Of a DNA stretch of 14,295 nt, positions 1 through 7,910 are shown piece after piece. A model generated the notes under the pieces. It was not told the origin of the DNA, made no database searches, and saw only the letters and a program-made list of their open reading frames with translations. Every line of letters begins with the position of its first letter. Position 1 is the stretch's first letter. Both the position numbers and the translations under genes were made by a program. The stretch comes from Coraliomargarita sp. CAG:312 (GTDB lineage Bacteria > Verrucomicrobiota > Verrucomicrobiia > Opitutales > Intestinicryptomonadaceae): assembly GCA_000438015.1 (NCBI GenBank), contig FR901638.1, forward strand, positions 43,055-57,349. The letters are read 5' to 3'.

Positions 1-2
1 CG

Positions 3-20
3 CGCGCTATTCGCGCTATT
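3..20. repeat. Tandem 9-bp duplication at the window edge
   Basis: The 9-mer CGCGCTATT occurs twice back to back. It lies in the 73 bases before the first gene, where no gene end can be assigned because the window starts here. Two plus frames stay open from base 1 into the tail of the next gene but have no start inside the window, so a truncated neighbour cannot be excluded. It may be chance or a small slippage duplication. Confidence 0.5.
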
Positions 21-73
21 GCAAATTGATAAGAAGTTGCACGCCGCTTTCTGCGCCCCTGAGACTATTCTTG

Positions 74-331
74 TTAGAAATTATCCCCGCTCTCCGCGAA
101 GTCAACCGCTATTTTTATGAAATTTAATATGTCTGCGGATGGATTCTTTTTTATTTTTTTTAAGTCGGAAAAAATCGAATCAGGGTCCCTCCCGCGCAAC
201 TGGTAAACTTCTTTAAACCCCAAGTCCAAAAGAGCGCGCGCAGCGCGGACGTTCATGCGCGGAATGCGCATAAACGGGCTTTCCAAAGCGGCATAGTCTA
301 CTTTCTTCTTTTCCGCCATAAAAAATAGCAT
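74..331 (-). CDS. Small helix-hairpin-helix protein, Cdd1 (pathogenicity locus) family-like
   Basis: This 85-residue protein is mostly one small helix-hairpin-helix-like domain. Residues about 22-58 (IPRMNVRAARALLDLGFKEV, then a QLRGRDPDSIF segment) match the layout I associate with the Cdd1 family: an IPxxx hairpin, an (A/R)xLLxLG helix, and an LRGxDPxxhF turn. The C-terminal stretch ILNFIKIAVDFAES fits that family's closing helix. The usual hairpin glycines are replaced (PRMN rather than PGIG-like), so DNA binding is not assured. Family members are about this length and have no established biochemical role; the name comes from a Clostridioides locus and does not imply virulence. No Shine-Dalgarno sequence precedes either possible start (ATG at 331, or the Met at 319, which gives the more usual MAEKKK start). 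It lies 49 bp after the TPR gene on the same strand and may be the last gene of the coaX transcript. Confidence 0.72.
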   Translation of the reverse strand: MLFFMAEKKKVDYAALESPFMRIPRMNVRAARALLDLGFKEVYQLRGRDPDSIFSDLKKIKKNPSADILNFIKIAVDFAESGDNF

Positions 332-380
332 CCGTTAAAAAACTCGGCGGGCAGAACCTCGCAGGCAGTACAATTAAAAG

Positions 381-1565
381 CTATTTCGCAGCCTTTTCCG
401 CCGCCACTTTCTCTGCAATGCCCTTAGCGCGCGAATCTGAGCCGTACTTTTTCAAACACTCCTCTATTAAAGCCAAAACAGCGGAATCTTTATATAAAGG
501 CTCGGTATTGTCTCCGGACATCGCCGTAAAGAAAATTTCCGAAGCATCCGAATGGCGGCTGGCATATTGAACCAATCCTGCGCGCAATTGGGGAGTAAAA
601 GACACATCTTTTATATACGGCTTAAATGTGTTCCAAATATCGATGTTATTTGAAAGCAAGAACAGCTCCATGCCGTCGGTAGCCGCGTCTTTATCGCCAT
701 TTTCGTAAGCTTTCTTTATATACTTCGACGCCCCCATAACATCTCCAGTTCGGTACGACACCAAGCCCATTCCGCGCAAAGCTATCGCGTTATTTGGGTC
801 TGCCGCCAAAGCCTTCTTGTACGCCTCAAGGGCAATAGGCCACGCCTCCGCAAACGCGGCAGCTCTGGCAGGCAAAACCACAGCCTGCGGAGTCCACGCA
901 GACCTGTCGGAAAGATATATCCTCAATACAGCATTTAGAGATTCCGGAGTCGCAGACTGCATTGCTTTTTTTGCATCCACATTCTCAATAAGCTCCTTTT
1001 TCAAGTTCGTATCCGGATTTTTAGGATCGCGCAAAGCGTAAAAAACGGCGATATTTAAAGCTTCCAGATTTTCTTTCGCCAACTTTTTTAAAGCCGGAAG
1101 ATACGCGGCTATTTCGTCGTTTTTTTGCGCCAGCATATAGGCGCTTGCAAGAAACGTCACAACGCGCTCGTCTCCGGCGTCAAATGCCTCTTTAAAATAT
1201 TTTATGGCTTCGTCCGTTTTTTTCTCAAGCAGGCAAATAGTGCCAATCATCCTTATTGCGCGGACGTTCTTCGGAGAATCTTTTAAGTACGCCTCCACCG
1301 CAGCCCTTGCCTTGGGAATATCCCCAAAAGCAAGATAGCATGTTGCTATTGGCATAAGCTGGTTTGCCTTATAGGCGCCCGGATTTGCCTCGTAATCCTT
1401 GAGCAATTCGGCGTTCGCCTGCGCATTCGAAAAAATCGCGGAGTTGTCAAACAGTTCGGTCTTGGAAAAAAGCTCTTTTTTCTTCAACATAGCCGGAGTG
1501 TTATCTTGTGCAAACACTCCAGCCGCAAAAATTGCAGCTATAACAACGGATAATATTTTTTTCAT
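381..1565 (-). CDS. Secreted tetratricopeptide-repeat protein
   Basis: This 394-residue protein begins with a clear signal peptide (two Lys, hydrophobic residues 4-17, probable cleavage after VFA at 17-19). The mature part is helical and carries TPR-like repeats. The clearest are at residues about 70-135 (ATCYLAFGDIPKARAAVEAY, then a repeat ending DEAIKYFKEAFDAGD) and 233-293 (ALEAYKKALAADPNNAIALR, then GLVSYRTGDVMGASKYIKKA). The linker at 150-230 and the C-terminal 100 residues are probably more degenerate helical pairs. TPRs are protein-interaction scaffolds, and the signal peptide places this one in the periplasm or at the envelope. The ATG lies inside the coaX stop (ATGA, 4-bp overlap), which implies translational coupling. 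There is no catalytic motif, so the partner and specific role are unknown. The C-terminus is Lys/Ala-rich. Confidence 0.85.
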   Translation of the reverse strand: MKKILSVVIAAIFAAGVFAQDNTPAMLKKKELFSKTELFDNSAIFSNAQANAELLKDYEANPGAYKANQLMPIATCYLAFGDIPKARAAVEAYLKDSPKNVRAIRMIGTICLLEKKTDEAIKYFKEAFDAGDERVVTFLASAYMLAQKNDEIAAYLPALKKLAKENLEALNIAVFYALRDPKNPDTNLKKELIENVDAKKAMQSATPESLNAVLRIYLSDRSAWTPQAVVLPARAAAFAEAWPIALEAYKKALAADPNNAIALRGMGLVSYRTGDVMGASKYIKKAYENGDKDAATDGMELFLLSNNIDIWNTFKPYIKDVSFTPQLRAGLVQYASRHSDASEIFFTAMSGDNTEPLYKDSAVLALIEECLKKYGSDSRAKGIAEKVAAEKAAK

Positions 1566-2326
1566 AAGCCTTTTAATTTATTTAAAAAATACGCCCGCGC
1601 AAGACCAATTTGCGCCAAATTAAGCTCTATCTTGCGTTCCCCAATCCAAGAAAGCGGCAAAAACCTTATATTTCCGCCGGTAAACACAGTTTTTGCCGAT
1701 GCCGACTCCCCGCCAAAATATTCATTTTCGATATCTCCAATTATTCCGTCAGCCAATTTGCAAAAACCTTTTGCGCACCCAACATACATCGCTTCCACCG
1801 TATCCTTGCCGATTATAAGGGAATAATCGGCTTTTGAAGGATCTATTTTAGGCAATTGTGCGGCGCGTTCGCTTAAATATTCCGCAAAAGCATGCATCCC
1901 AGGGGAAATCGAGCCGCCTGCATAATTCCCGTCTTTATCGACAAAATCTATGGTGACGGCAGTCCCCATATCTACGACTATATAAGGAGGCTTAAAAAAT
2001 ACACCCGCACCCAACGCATCGGCAATTCTATCTTGTCCAACCTGCTCGGGATAGTGCATGTCGATTCTCATCGGGCTAGTCTTAAAGTTTAAATTAAAGA
2101 CCTCTTTTATGCCGTTTACACGGTCTTGAAACTCCTTAGAATAACGCGGAACAACAGAGCACCAACTAATTGCCTGCGCCCCGCTTTTTTCAAAAAGTTT
2201 CATATCGTCAAAAACTTCCGCAAAACCGGCACTGTCGAAATCCGCGGAATTTTCTGCTTTAAAACTCTCGTCCACAGTCGCGCAATGAGTGTGGGTGTTG
2301 CCTATATCTATGCAAAATACCTTCAT
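1562..2326 (-). CDS. coaX: Type III pantothenate kinase
   Basis: CoaX phosphorylates pantothenate with ATP, the first step of coenzyme A synthesis in the cytoplasm. At 254 residues it has the usual family length. The ASKHA-fold motifs are in order: phosphate loop DIGNTHTH at 7-14, GQDR at 97-100 (the Asp of this GxDR motif is the expected catalytic base), the second phosphate motif DMGTA at 119-123, GGSISPG at 137-143 and the adenosine-motif TGGN at 216-219. No key residue is missing. The type III enzyme is unrelated to the CoaA and CoaW kinases, is feedback-resistant to CoA and needs a monovalent cation (family knowledge). Its ATG follows AAAAGAT, not a strong Shine-Dalgarno. A TATAAA-like -10 box (minus strand, 2345-2350) just after the lipoprotein terminator may start its transcript, but no good -35 is visible. 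The stop overlaps the start of the TPR gene. Confidence 0.96.
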   Translation of the reverse strand: MKVFCIDIGNTHTHCATVDESFKAENSADFDSAGFAEVFDDMKLFEKSGAQAISWCSVVPRYSKEFQDRVNGIKEVFNLNFKTSPMRIDMHYPEQVGQDRIADALGAGVFFKPPYIVVDMGTAVTIDFVDKDGNYAGGSISPGMHAFAEYLSERAAQLPKIDPSKADYSLIIGKDTVEAMYVGCAKGFCKLADGIIGDIENEYFGGESASAKTVFTGGNIRFLPLSWIGERKIELNLAQIGLARAYFLNKLKGL

Positions 2327-2360
2327 ATCTTTTGACGTGGGAACTTTATAATAAGACGTA

Positions 2361-2400
2361 AAAATAAAAAATCGGATACCGCCGAAACGCCACCCGATTT
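2361..2400 (-). terminator. Rho-independent terminator of the small lipoprotein gene
   Basis: On the minus strand a 7-bp stem (AAATCGG at 2369-2375 on the plus strand pairing with CCGATTT at 2394-2400) encloses a GC-rich loop. It is followed by the T-rich run TTTTTTATTTTT at about 2361-2372, which overlaps the stem base. It starts 44 bp after the lipoprotein stop codon and ends before coaX, so it separates the two transcripts. Confidence 0.75.
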
Positions 2401-2444
2401 AAACCATATCCGCTACAATGCGGAATCAAAAAGCCGTTATTAAA

Positions 2445-2702
2445 TTAGTAGTCTTCTACTGAAATCAATCCCCAAAGGAACTGGGTCCTATCGCCGGAGG
2501 GGAGCTCCATTCCGATCATATCGTCCGTGCGGGCGGTAAGCGCGGTGTCAGCATTCGATGGCGAATAGCAACCGGGTTCGTAGGTATAAATTCCCAAAAA
2601 GGTTGTTTTTGTCTGGGCGGTGGTATCGTCTGCGACATTGCAACCGGTGAGGGCGACGGATGCTGCAGCAAAAAATAATAAAGCTAATTTATGAAGTTTC
2701 AT
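2445..2702 (-). CDS. Small lipoprotein of unknown function
   Basis: This is an 85-residue precursor with a lipoprotein signal peptide: HK in the n-region, a hydrophobic stretch at 6-18 and the lipobox L18-T19-G20-C21. Lipidation at C21 would leave a 65-residue mature protein. Asn follows the lipidated Cys, not the Asp linked to inner-membrane retention in E. coli, so the outer membrane is possible, though that rule may not hold in this lineage. The mature part starts with a Thr/Asp/Ala linker and then a denser segment with aromatics (FLGIYTYEPGCY at 35-46, QFLWGLISVEDY at the end) and a second Cys at 45. I do not recognise the family. It is divergent from gspD across a 184-bp AT-rich gap and has its own terminator, so it is probably monocistronic. 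No Shine-Dalgarno is visible before the ATG. Confidence 0.75.
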   Translation of the reverse strand: MKLHKLALLFFAAASVALTGCNVADDTTAQTKTTFLGIYTYEPGCYSPSNADTALTARTDDMIGMELPSGDRTQFLWGLISVEDY

Positions 2703-2836
2703 ATGGAGACAACTTTAGGAATGATTTTACCAAATGCAATCTATTTTTTAGAAAATTTTAAATTTTTAAAAAATTTGAAACTTTAATCCGCCGCAAGCCA
2801 TTAATATGAAAAATTATCTCGCAAGAAAGATGTTTT

Positions 2837-2865
2837 TCGACTAACGTATATTTAATAATTATAAA
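2837..2865 (+). promoter_or_regulatory. Candidate sigma-70-type promoter of the gspD operon
   Basis: A -35-like TCGACT (2837-2842, four of six consensus bases) lies 17 bp before the -10-like TATAAA (2860-2865, five of six). It would start a transcript near 2872 with a leader of about 15 nt before the gspD GTG. The region upstream (about 2740-2785) is almost pure A/T with short inverted repeats and could act as an UP-like element. The call is by consensus matching only. Confidence 0.42.
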
Positions 2866-2886
2866 CTCTAAACATTTATCCAGATT

Positions 2887-5289
2887 GTGAAAAATTTTAA
2901 AGTATTCTTTTGGCGGGGAATAGAAATTTCCATGCTTCTTGCAGCAATTCTTTCAGTTGCGGACGCGCAAGAGCAAAATGTCCCCCCCGCTTCCCCCGCA
3001 CAGTCTCCTGCCGCCGACTCGCGCCTGTCTCCCCCGACGGCAAACGACGCCACCCAGAAATTAAAATTAAACGACGATCTTCAGGGCCCATTCTATCTTG
3101 TCGACGAGTCTCCCATTCAAGTAATAAAGATTCTGGAATCCTTGTCAGGACAAATCGCCCTGCAATCCCCCCAACTGCCGGACGTAAAAATCAACTTTGC
3201 AACAACTGGAAAATTAACGCGCAGCGAGGCAATTCTTGCATTTAAATCCCTCCTTGCGGTAAACGGCATAGCTATAACTCCGATGGGGGAAAAGTTTTTT
3301 AAGGCGGCTCCGTCAACCGGAGTAAACTCGCAAGCGCCCGCATTCTTATTCGGCAAAGCCTCGGAGAAAGAGCCGAGCCAATACTTTTACGCAAAACTCT
3401 ACGAACTAAAGTATATAGATATTGAAACTTTTAAAGACACCTTGATGCCGTTCATCAGCCCGAACGGCATTGCTACAATCGCAATATTTCCAAGGAGCAA
3501 CGCATTTCTTTTAACGGACACTCTCGTAAACCACCAAAGAATAGAAATGCTCCTGAGCAAGCTCGACGTAGAATCCGACATACGTGAGGAAATCGAATTC
3601 TTTATGTTAAAAAACATGTCGTCGGAAGACCTCAAACGCCGAATAACAACCCTCCAGTCCGACCTGCTTAAGAAATATTTCGACAAGACTACAATCGAGT
3701 CCGACGAACGCACAAACCAAGTGATAGTCGTGACTCGAAAAGGCAATATGAAATACATTGCCGCCATTATAAACAAGCTGGATATAGACGCCGATCCACT
3801 TACAAAAAGCGAGGTTTTCTATATTAAGCACGGCGAGGCCAAAGATGTTGCTAGCGTTCTGAACCAAATAGTAAAAGGGCAGCAATCCGCCGTAAAAGCA
3901 GCCCAGACTGCAAAGACAAACGCGGCAGCCCAGGCGAACCGCACAAACCGGATAATAAACGCCCGAAACGCAAGCCGCAACAACGCCACAAGGCTTCCGA
4001 CAAACCTAACCGCAGACCAAAGCGGCGCCGCCTTGCAATTTAGCGAATACATAACGATAGTAGCAGACGAACGAAGCAATTCCATAGTCTGCTACGGAAC
4101 ACCTACCGACTTAAAACAAATAGGCAACATAATATCCCAAGTGGACGTAGTTCTGGCCCAAGTAAAAATAGACGTAATAATTTCAGAGGTCACCTTGACA
4201 GACAAGCAGGTTTCGGGACTTTCAACATTTGGATTGAACTATTCCACTATAAAAACCGACGATAAAAAAGGATGGTCAGGGAACACCCAGACATACTCTC
4301 TTACCGACGGAGACGTTCCCGCCTTTTCATTAAGCATGGATGAATACGGATTTGAGTCGGTGTTTAACGTGGCACAACAAAACAATCTAGTGAAGATACT
4401 TTCAGCGCCGTCTGTTGTGACAACCCACAACAAAGAAGCTTCCGTCACGGTATCGCAACAATACCCGTTGATTACAGGCTCAACAACTTATTCTGCCGCG
4501 GTCACTCCCACAACATCAAGCACGATAGACTGGAGAGATATAGGCATAGAGTTGACAGTCACCCCGCTAATAGGCGAAAACGGCGTGATCCAAATGGAAA
4601 TAAAACAAACTGTTTCAACGGTTGTCGACCATACTACAATAGACGCAAACACCCAGCCTATTATCGGCAAGCGCGAAGCGGAAAGCTTTGTAAGCGCAAA
4701 CAGCGGCGACACAATAGTGTTGGCTGGGCTCCAGCAGACAAACATATCCGATACAAATGGCGCAGTCTGGCTGCTCTCCGATATTCCGCTTATAGGAGAC
4801 ATTTTTAAGCCTGAAAGAGATTCAACAGAACGAACAGAGCTTATCTTTTTTATACGCCCTACTATAATAAAGAGCGCCCCCTACTCAAAAGTTCTGGCTG
4901 ACGAAAATATGCATGCCAACAGGGCATATAAAGAAATTAACAACTTCTTTACAACCGGAAAATTTCACGATATAAACAACGACAAATCCGGAACTTTCGA
5001 AACTTCGGCTTTTATGCGGACAATATCGCCGCGAAAAAGAGATAACGCCATAGACAAAGAAAACCAAATAAACGGGACCGAGGCCGGTTCAATAAAACAA
5101 CCTTCCGAAACACCCCAGCCGGAAAAACAAACCGTTCCCCAAGCGGCCTTACCTGCAGCCGAAAACTCCACGGAATCCGCCGCAGCAAATCCGCCTAAAA
5201 ATCAGCCAAGCGAGCCTCAATCAAACTCAAAACCTCTCGACGAACCGTCTCCCGTAAAGAAAAAGCACGCTCCAAATTTCAAGAAATAA
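2887..5289 (+). CDS. gspD: Type II secretion outer-membrane secretin
   Basis: This 800-residue protein would form the outer-membrane channel of the type II pathway. The order is: signal peptide 1-28, a Pro/Ala-rich linker, an N0-like domain about 65-142, N1 about 165-228, N2 about 235-300, N3 about 306-424, then the secretin domain about 425-662. The last contains VKILSAPSVVTTHNKEASV at 502-520, DIGIELTVTPLI at 551-562, and GDTIVLAGLQQ followed by SDIPLIGDIF and FFIRPTII at about 607-661. The N3 domain carries an Ala/Asn/Arg-rich low-complexity insert at 332-380. After the barrel there is a helical segment, then a Pro/Ser/Lys-rich tail (about 715-800). I chose GTG at 2887: the next Met (residue 16) would leave a signal peptide with no positive n-region. 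No Shine-Dalgarno is visible. It heads the operon, and the next gene starts 18 bp after its stop. Confidence 0.93.
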   Translation: MKNFKVFFWRGIEISMLLAAILSVADAQEQNVPPASPAQSPAADSRLSPPTANDATQKLKLNDDLQGPFYLVDESPIQVIKILESLSGQIALQSPQLPDVKINFATTGKLTRSEAILAFKSLLAVNGIAITPMGEKFFKAAPSTGVNSQAPAFLFGKASEKEPSQYFYAKLYELKYIDIETFKDTLMPFISPNGIATIAIFPRSNAFLLTDTLVNHQRIEMLLSKLDVESDIREEIEFFMLKNMSSEDLKRRITTLQSDLLKKYFDKTTIESDERTNQVIVVTRKGNMKYIAAIINKLDIDADPLTKSEVFYIKHGEAKDVASVLNQIVKGQQSAVKAAQTAKTNAAAQANRTNRIINARNASRNNATRLPTNLTADQSGAALQFSEYITIVADERSNSIVCYGTPTDLKQIGNIISQVDVVLAQVKIDVIISEVTLTDKQVSGLSTFGLNYSTIKTDDKKGWSGNTQTYSLTDGDVPAFSLSMDEYGFESVFNVAQQNNLVKILSAPSVVTTHNKEASVTVSQQYPLITGSTTYSAAVTPTTSSTIDWRDIGIELTVTPLIGENGVIQMEIKQTVSTVVDHTTIDANTQPIIGKREAESFVSANSGDTIVLAGLQQTNISDTNGAVWLLSDIPLIGDIFKPERDSTERTELIFFIRPTIIKSAPYSKVLADENMHANRAYKEINNFFTTGKFHDINNDKSGTFETSAFMRTISPRKRDNAIDKENQINGTEAGSIKQPSETPQPEKQTVPQAALPAAENSTESAAANPPKNQPSEPQSNSKPLDEPSPVKKKHAPNFKK

Positions 5290-5307
5290 GCGCAAACGCC
5301 TTATTCC

Positions 5308-6216
5308 ATGACAAAAAAACTTTCCATAATCTGTTTGATTCTTTCCGCGACATGTCTAGTATGCCGCGCCCAGGAAAACGGCGATACCGCGCCGCACCAA
5401 AGATCTTTTCCACAAGCGGGAAACAACACTGCTCAGCTTTCGGACAATACAGAACCGGCATCAAATGTCGTGGAAGATTTAAATTTGCCTGAACCGCCCC
5501 CGCCCCCGCCTCCTCCGCCGGAACCTAAACTTTTAGACGGAGACGCGGAAGGCGAGCCTAAAGCCCCCTCCTCTGCTGGATTGCAGGACAATCCGGCAAA
5601 CGAAAATCCAGAAAACGGCGAAAATAATGCTGTTTTAGACGGCGGAGACTCTTCAGCGTCCGATGCTGCGCAGCCTGGCATACAACAAGCAAGCCTAGCA
5701 GATTCTGCGGATACGCAGTCCGAAAAATCAGAAACTACCCCCACTGCGCCAGACGATTCAGGAGATCCTCTAGTAATATCGCTGCTACAAAGAAATCCTT
5801 TCGGCAATTCCCTGTTGCAATCCCAAGATTCGCAATCCCAGCAAACTGCCGTACCAGAGCCGCCGCAAGGGCTGGAATTGCGCAGCATCTATTGCGTTGA
5901 CGGGAAATGGTATTTTGGAATTGCGGACACAAAATTAAAGACATTTTATACAATCCCATTAGGCGCAAAACACGGAGACTCTATCCCGTATTCCGTCGAT
6001 TTCTACGACGACGAGACCAACAGCATAAGCATTACCAACGATTTGGGCTCCTACACGCTTTCCCTAAAAGAGCGCGACAAACTAACCGGAACACTGCCTA
6101 ATATGGTTCCGCAAGCCGCAGCCACAAAACCCAAGGCGCCTCAGCCGCCGAAACAGCAAACGCAAATTGTCCGCCGCACAAACAACACAACAACCCAACG
6201 CTCCAACCAGCGATAG
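5308..6216 (+). CDS. Proline-rich T2SS protein, candidate GspC/PilP-like connector
   Basis: This 302-residue protein is not recognisable by name, but it sits where a connector between secretin and ATPase would be expected. Residues 4-19 are hydrophobic and preceded by Lys-Lys, either a cleaved signal peptide (after RA at 20-21) or a membrane anchor. A disordered acidic linker with nine consecutive prolines (63-71) follows, rich in Asp/Ser/Ala to about 150. LVISLLQRNPFG at 155-166 recalls the RxPF element before GspC homology-region or PilP domains. Residues about 189-255 (LELRSIYCVDGKWYFGIAD, then FYTIPLGAKHGDSI, VDFYDD and NSISITNDLGSYTLSL) form a small beta-rich domain with the layout of those domains: a strand with the processed value, a gained strand, a Gly turn, and a strand pair. 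The tail is basic, Gln/Pro-rich. No PDZ or coiled-coil part is seen. Its stop lies 2 bp before gspE. Confidence 0.6.
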   Translation: MTKKLSIICLILSATCLVCRAQENGDTAPHQRSFPQAGNNTAQLSDNTEPASNVVEDLNLPEPPPPPPPPPEPKLLDGDAEGEPKAPSSAGLQDNPANENPENGENNAVLDGGDSSASDAAQPGIQQASLADSADTQSEKSETTPTAPDDSGDPLVISLLQRNPFGNSLLQSQDSQSQQTAVPEPPQGLELRSIYCVDGKWYFGIADTKLKTFYTIPLGAKHGDSIPYSVDFYDDETNSISITNDLGSYTLSLKERDKLTGTLPNMVPQAAATKPKAPQPPKQQTQIVRRTNNTTTQRSNQR

Positions 6217-6218
6217 CA

Positions 6219-7910
6219 ATGTTTGAAACAGACGACATATTTCTGGAAAAGGTAAAAGCCGAATTTAAAGACGCCCTCCTCCCCGACGACCTTGAGTCGC
6301 TCTCAAAGATTCCATCTGAGCGGCGCGCACAATACATTCTCGAACGCGGCAATTTGACTGAAATTGAGATTGCAAAAAAACTTGCCAGTCTATCGGGGAT
6401 AGAATTTGCAGAAAAATTCACCATGGCAGAAAGACCGCAGGAAGAACTTCCACTGCGTGTCATAAACGAATACCAGTGCCTCCCTACATCAGACAAATTC
6501 ATAGCAATATCCTGGCCCCCGACTGACGACATGAACAGGTGGGTGGCCGCCATTACCGACTCCGTTCCGAATTGGAAAATAGCCCCGGTGACTGCAGTAT
6601 CAAAGACAATAGCAGAAAGCTTTGGGGTTGGAGCGGACAGTCTGTCGGAAAAAGACGCAGACGAGTTCTCGGACATTACCGATTCCGAAGTGGAAGAGGA
6701 CGAAAATGCCGCCATTATAAAGTTCGTAAACGAAATCGTCACGCGCGCGCTTGCCGACCGCGCAACCGACATACACATAGAACCCCAACGCGACAGCCTT
6801 ATAATACGATACCGCATAGACGGCAATCTAGTGCCCGTCAGGCTTCCTGAAAACTTGGTTAAATTTAAGGACGCCATAATATCGCGCATAAAGATTATGG
6901 CGCGGTTAAATATCTCCGAAAAACGCAGGCCCCAAGACGGCAGAATAACATTTAACACCAAAAACGGAGAAGAAATAGACATCCGCGTATCCTCGTTGCC
7001 GACTCTTTATGGAGAAAGCGTGTCTTTGCGTCTTTTGAGCCAAAAATCCCAGCCTGTGACAATAGAAGATTTGGGATTTCTGCCGGAAGACGTCGAAAAA
7101 ATAGCAAAACCCCTGGCGCGCCCCCACGGGATCATTCTTGTCACAGGTCCGACAGGTTCAGGCAAATCTACGACGCTGACCGCCTTTATTAGGCGCTTGC
7201 GCTCGCCAGAAATCCGCATAATTACCGTCGAAGACCCGGTGGAATACGAGGTTGAAGGCGTAAACCAAACGCAAGTCCAGCCAGAAATTGGGCTCACATT
7301 TTCGTCTGTTTTGAGGTCCGTTTTAAGACAGGATCCTGACGTTATCATGGTGGGAGAAATCCGCGACCGCGAAACCGCAGACATAGCCATACGCGCCTCC
7401 CTTACCGGACACTTGGTTCTGAGCACTCTGCATACAAACGACGCGGCAGGAGCGCTGACGAGACTAATAGATATGGACATAGAACCGTTTCTTATAGCTT
7501 CGTCGGTAGAAATGATTTTAGCGCAAAGGCTTGTCCGCAGGCTATGCGGATGCTCGGTTCCTGCGAACTACGACATACCTTACGTTGCGTCGTGTTTGGT
7601 TTCCCTCGGAATAAACGCTGCCGAAATATCAAATTCCGGAACAATACGCAAACCCCATGGGTGCGACAAATGCAGGGGAATCGGATATTACGGACGCGTA
7701 GGAATATTTGAAATTCTCTTGGCCAACGACGATATCCACGCAATGATTGTCTCAAGGAAGACCGCCCAAGACATAAGAAAAGTCGCAGAGAAACACGGCA
7801 TGCGCTCCTTGCAGGAATGCGGCTGGGAATTGGTAAAACGCGGCATGACCGGCATGGACGAAATAATGTACTACGCCAACATTGTAGAGGAAAACGCAAA
7901 AGATGCCTGA
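6219..7910 (+). CDS. gspE: Type II secretion / type IV pilus-type assembly ATPase
   Basis: This 563-residue hexameric ATPase would power pseudopilus assembly at the cytoplasmic face of the inner membrane. An N-terminal MshEN/GspE-N-like domain occupies about 1-135 and is followed by an acidic linker (145-165). The ATPase part shows ATDIHIEP at 182-189, RPQDGR at 237-242, Walker A GPTGSGKST at 310-318, the Asp box ITVEDPVEY at 335-343, Walker B DPDVIMVGE at 372-380 and the His box TGHLVLSTLHTNDA at 396-409. All expected catalytic residues are present. The zinc element is unusual: the first half is C443-G-C445 instead of CxxC, while the second half is normal (C482, C485, then GIGYYGR). It cannot be told from PilB by sequence alone, but the secretin/C-like neighbours favour GspE. 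It overlaps gspF by 8 bp. Confidence 0.95.
   Translation: MFETDDIFLEKVKAEFKDALLPDDLESLSKIPSERRAQYILERGNLTEIEIAKKLASLSGIEFAEKFTMAERPQEELPLRVINEYQCLPTSDKFIAISWPPTDDMNRWVAAITDSVPNWKIAPVTAVSKTIAESFGVGADSLSEKDADEFSDITDSEVEEDENAAIIKFVNEIVTRALADRATDIHIEPQRDSLIIRYRIDGNLVPVRLPENLVKFKDAIISRIKIMARLNISEKRRPQDGRITFNTKNGEEIDIRVSSLPTLYGESVSLRLLSQKSQPVTIEDLGFLPEDVEKIAKPLARPHGIILVTGPTGSGKSTTLTAFIRRLRSPEIRIITVEDPVEYEVEGVNQTQVQPEIGLTFSSVLRSVLRQDPDVIMVGEIRDRETADIAIRASLTGHLVLSTLHTNDAAGALTRLIDMDIEPFLIASSVEMILAQRLVRRLCGCSVPANYDIPYVASCLVSLGINAAEISNSGTIRKPHGCDKCRGIGYYGRVGIFEILLANDDIHAMIVSRKTAQDIRKVAEKHGMRSLQECGWELVKRGMTGMDEIMYYANIVEENAKDA

Noticed and set aside
74..331. Cdd1-like gene as a sign of a pathogenicity island
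   Set aside because: The family name reflects its first description near a toxin locus; no toxin, integrase or mobility gene is present and the family is widespread.
5494..5520. C-rich run as a possible G-quadruplex or slippage site
   Set aside because: It encodes the in-frame polyproline stretch and the reading frame is intact on both sides; codon bias for proline explains it.
5433..5888. 151-codon minus-strand reading frame rich in Gly/Ser
   Set aside because: It is the antisense of the proline/serine-rich C-like gene; its Gly run is the complement of the proline codons.
6098..6982. Long minus-strand reading frame of 294 codons
   Set aside because: It is antisense to the end of the C-like gene and the start of gspE, both supported by motifs; its protein is Ser/Arg-rich with no domain.
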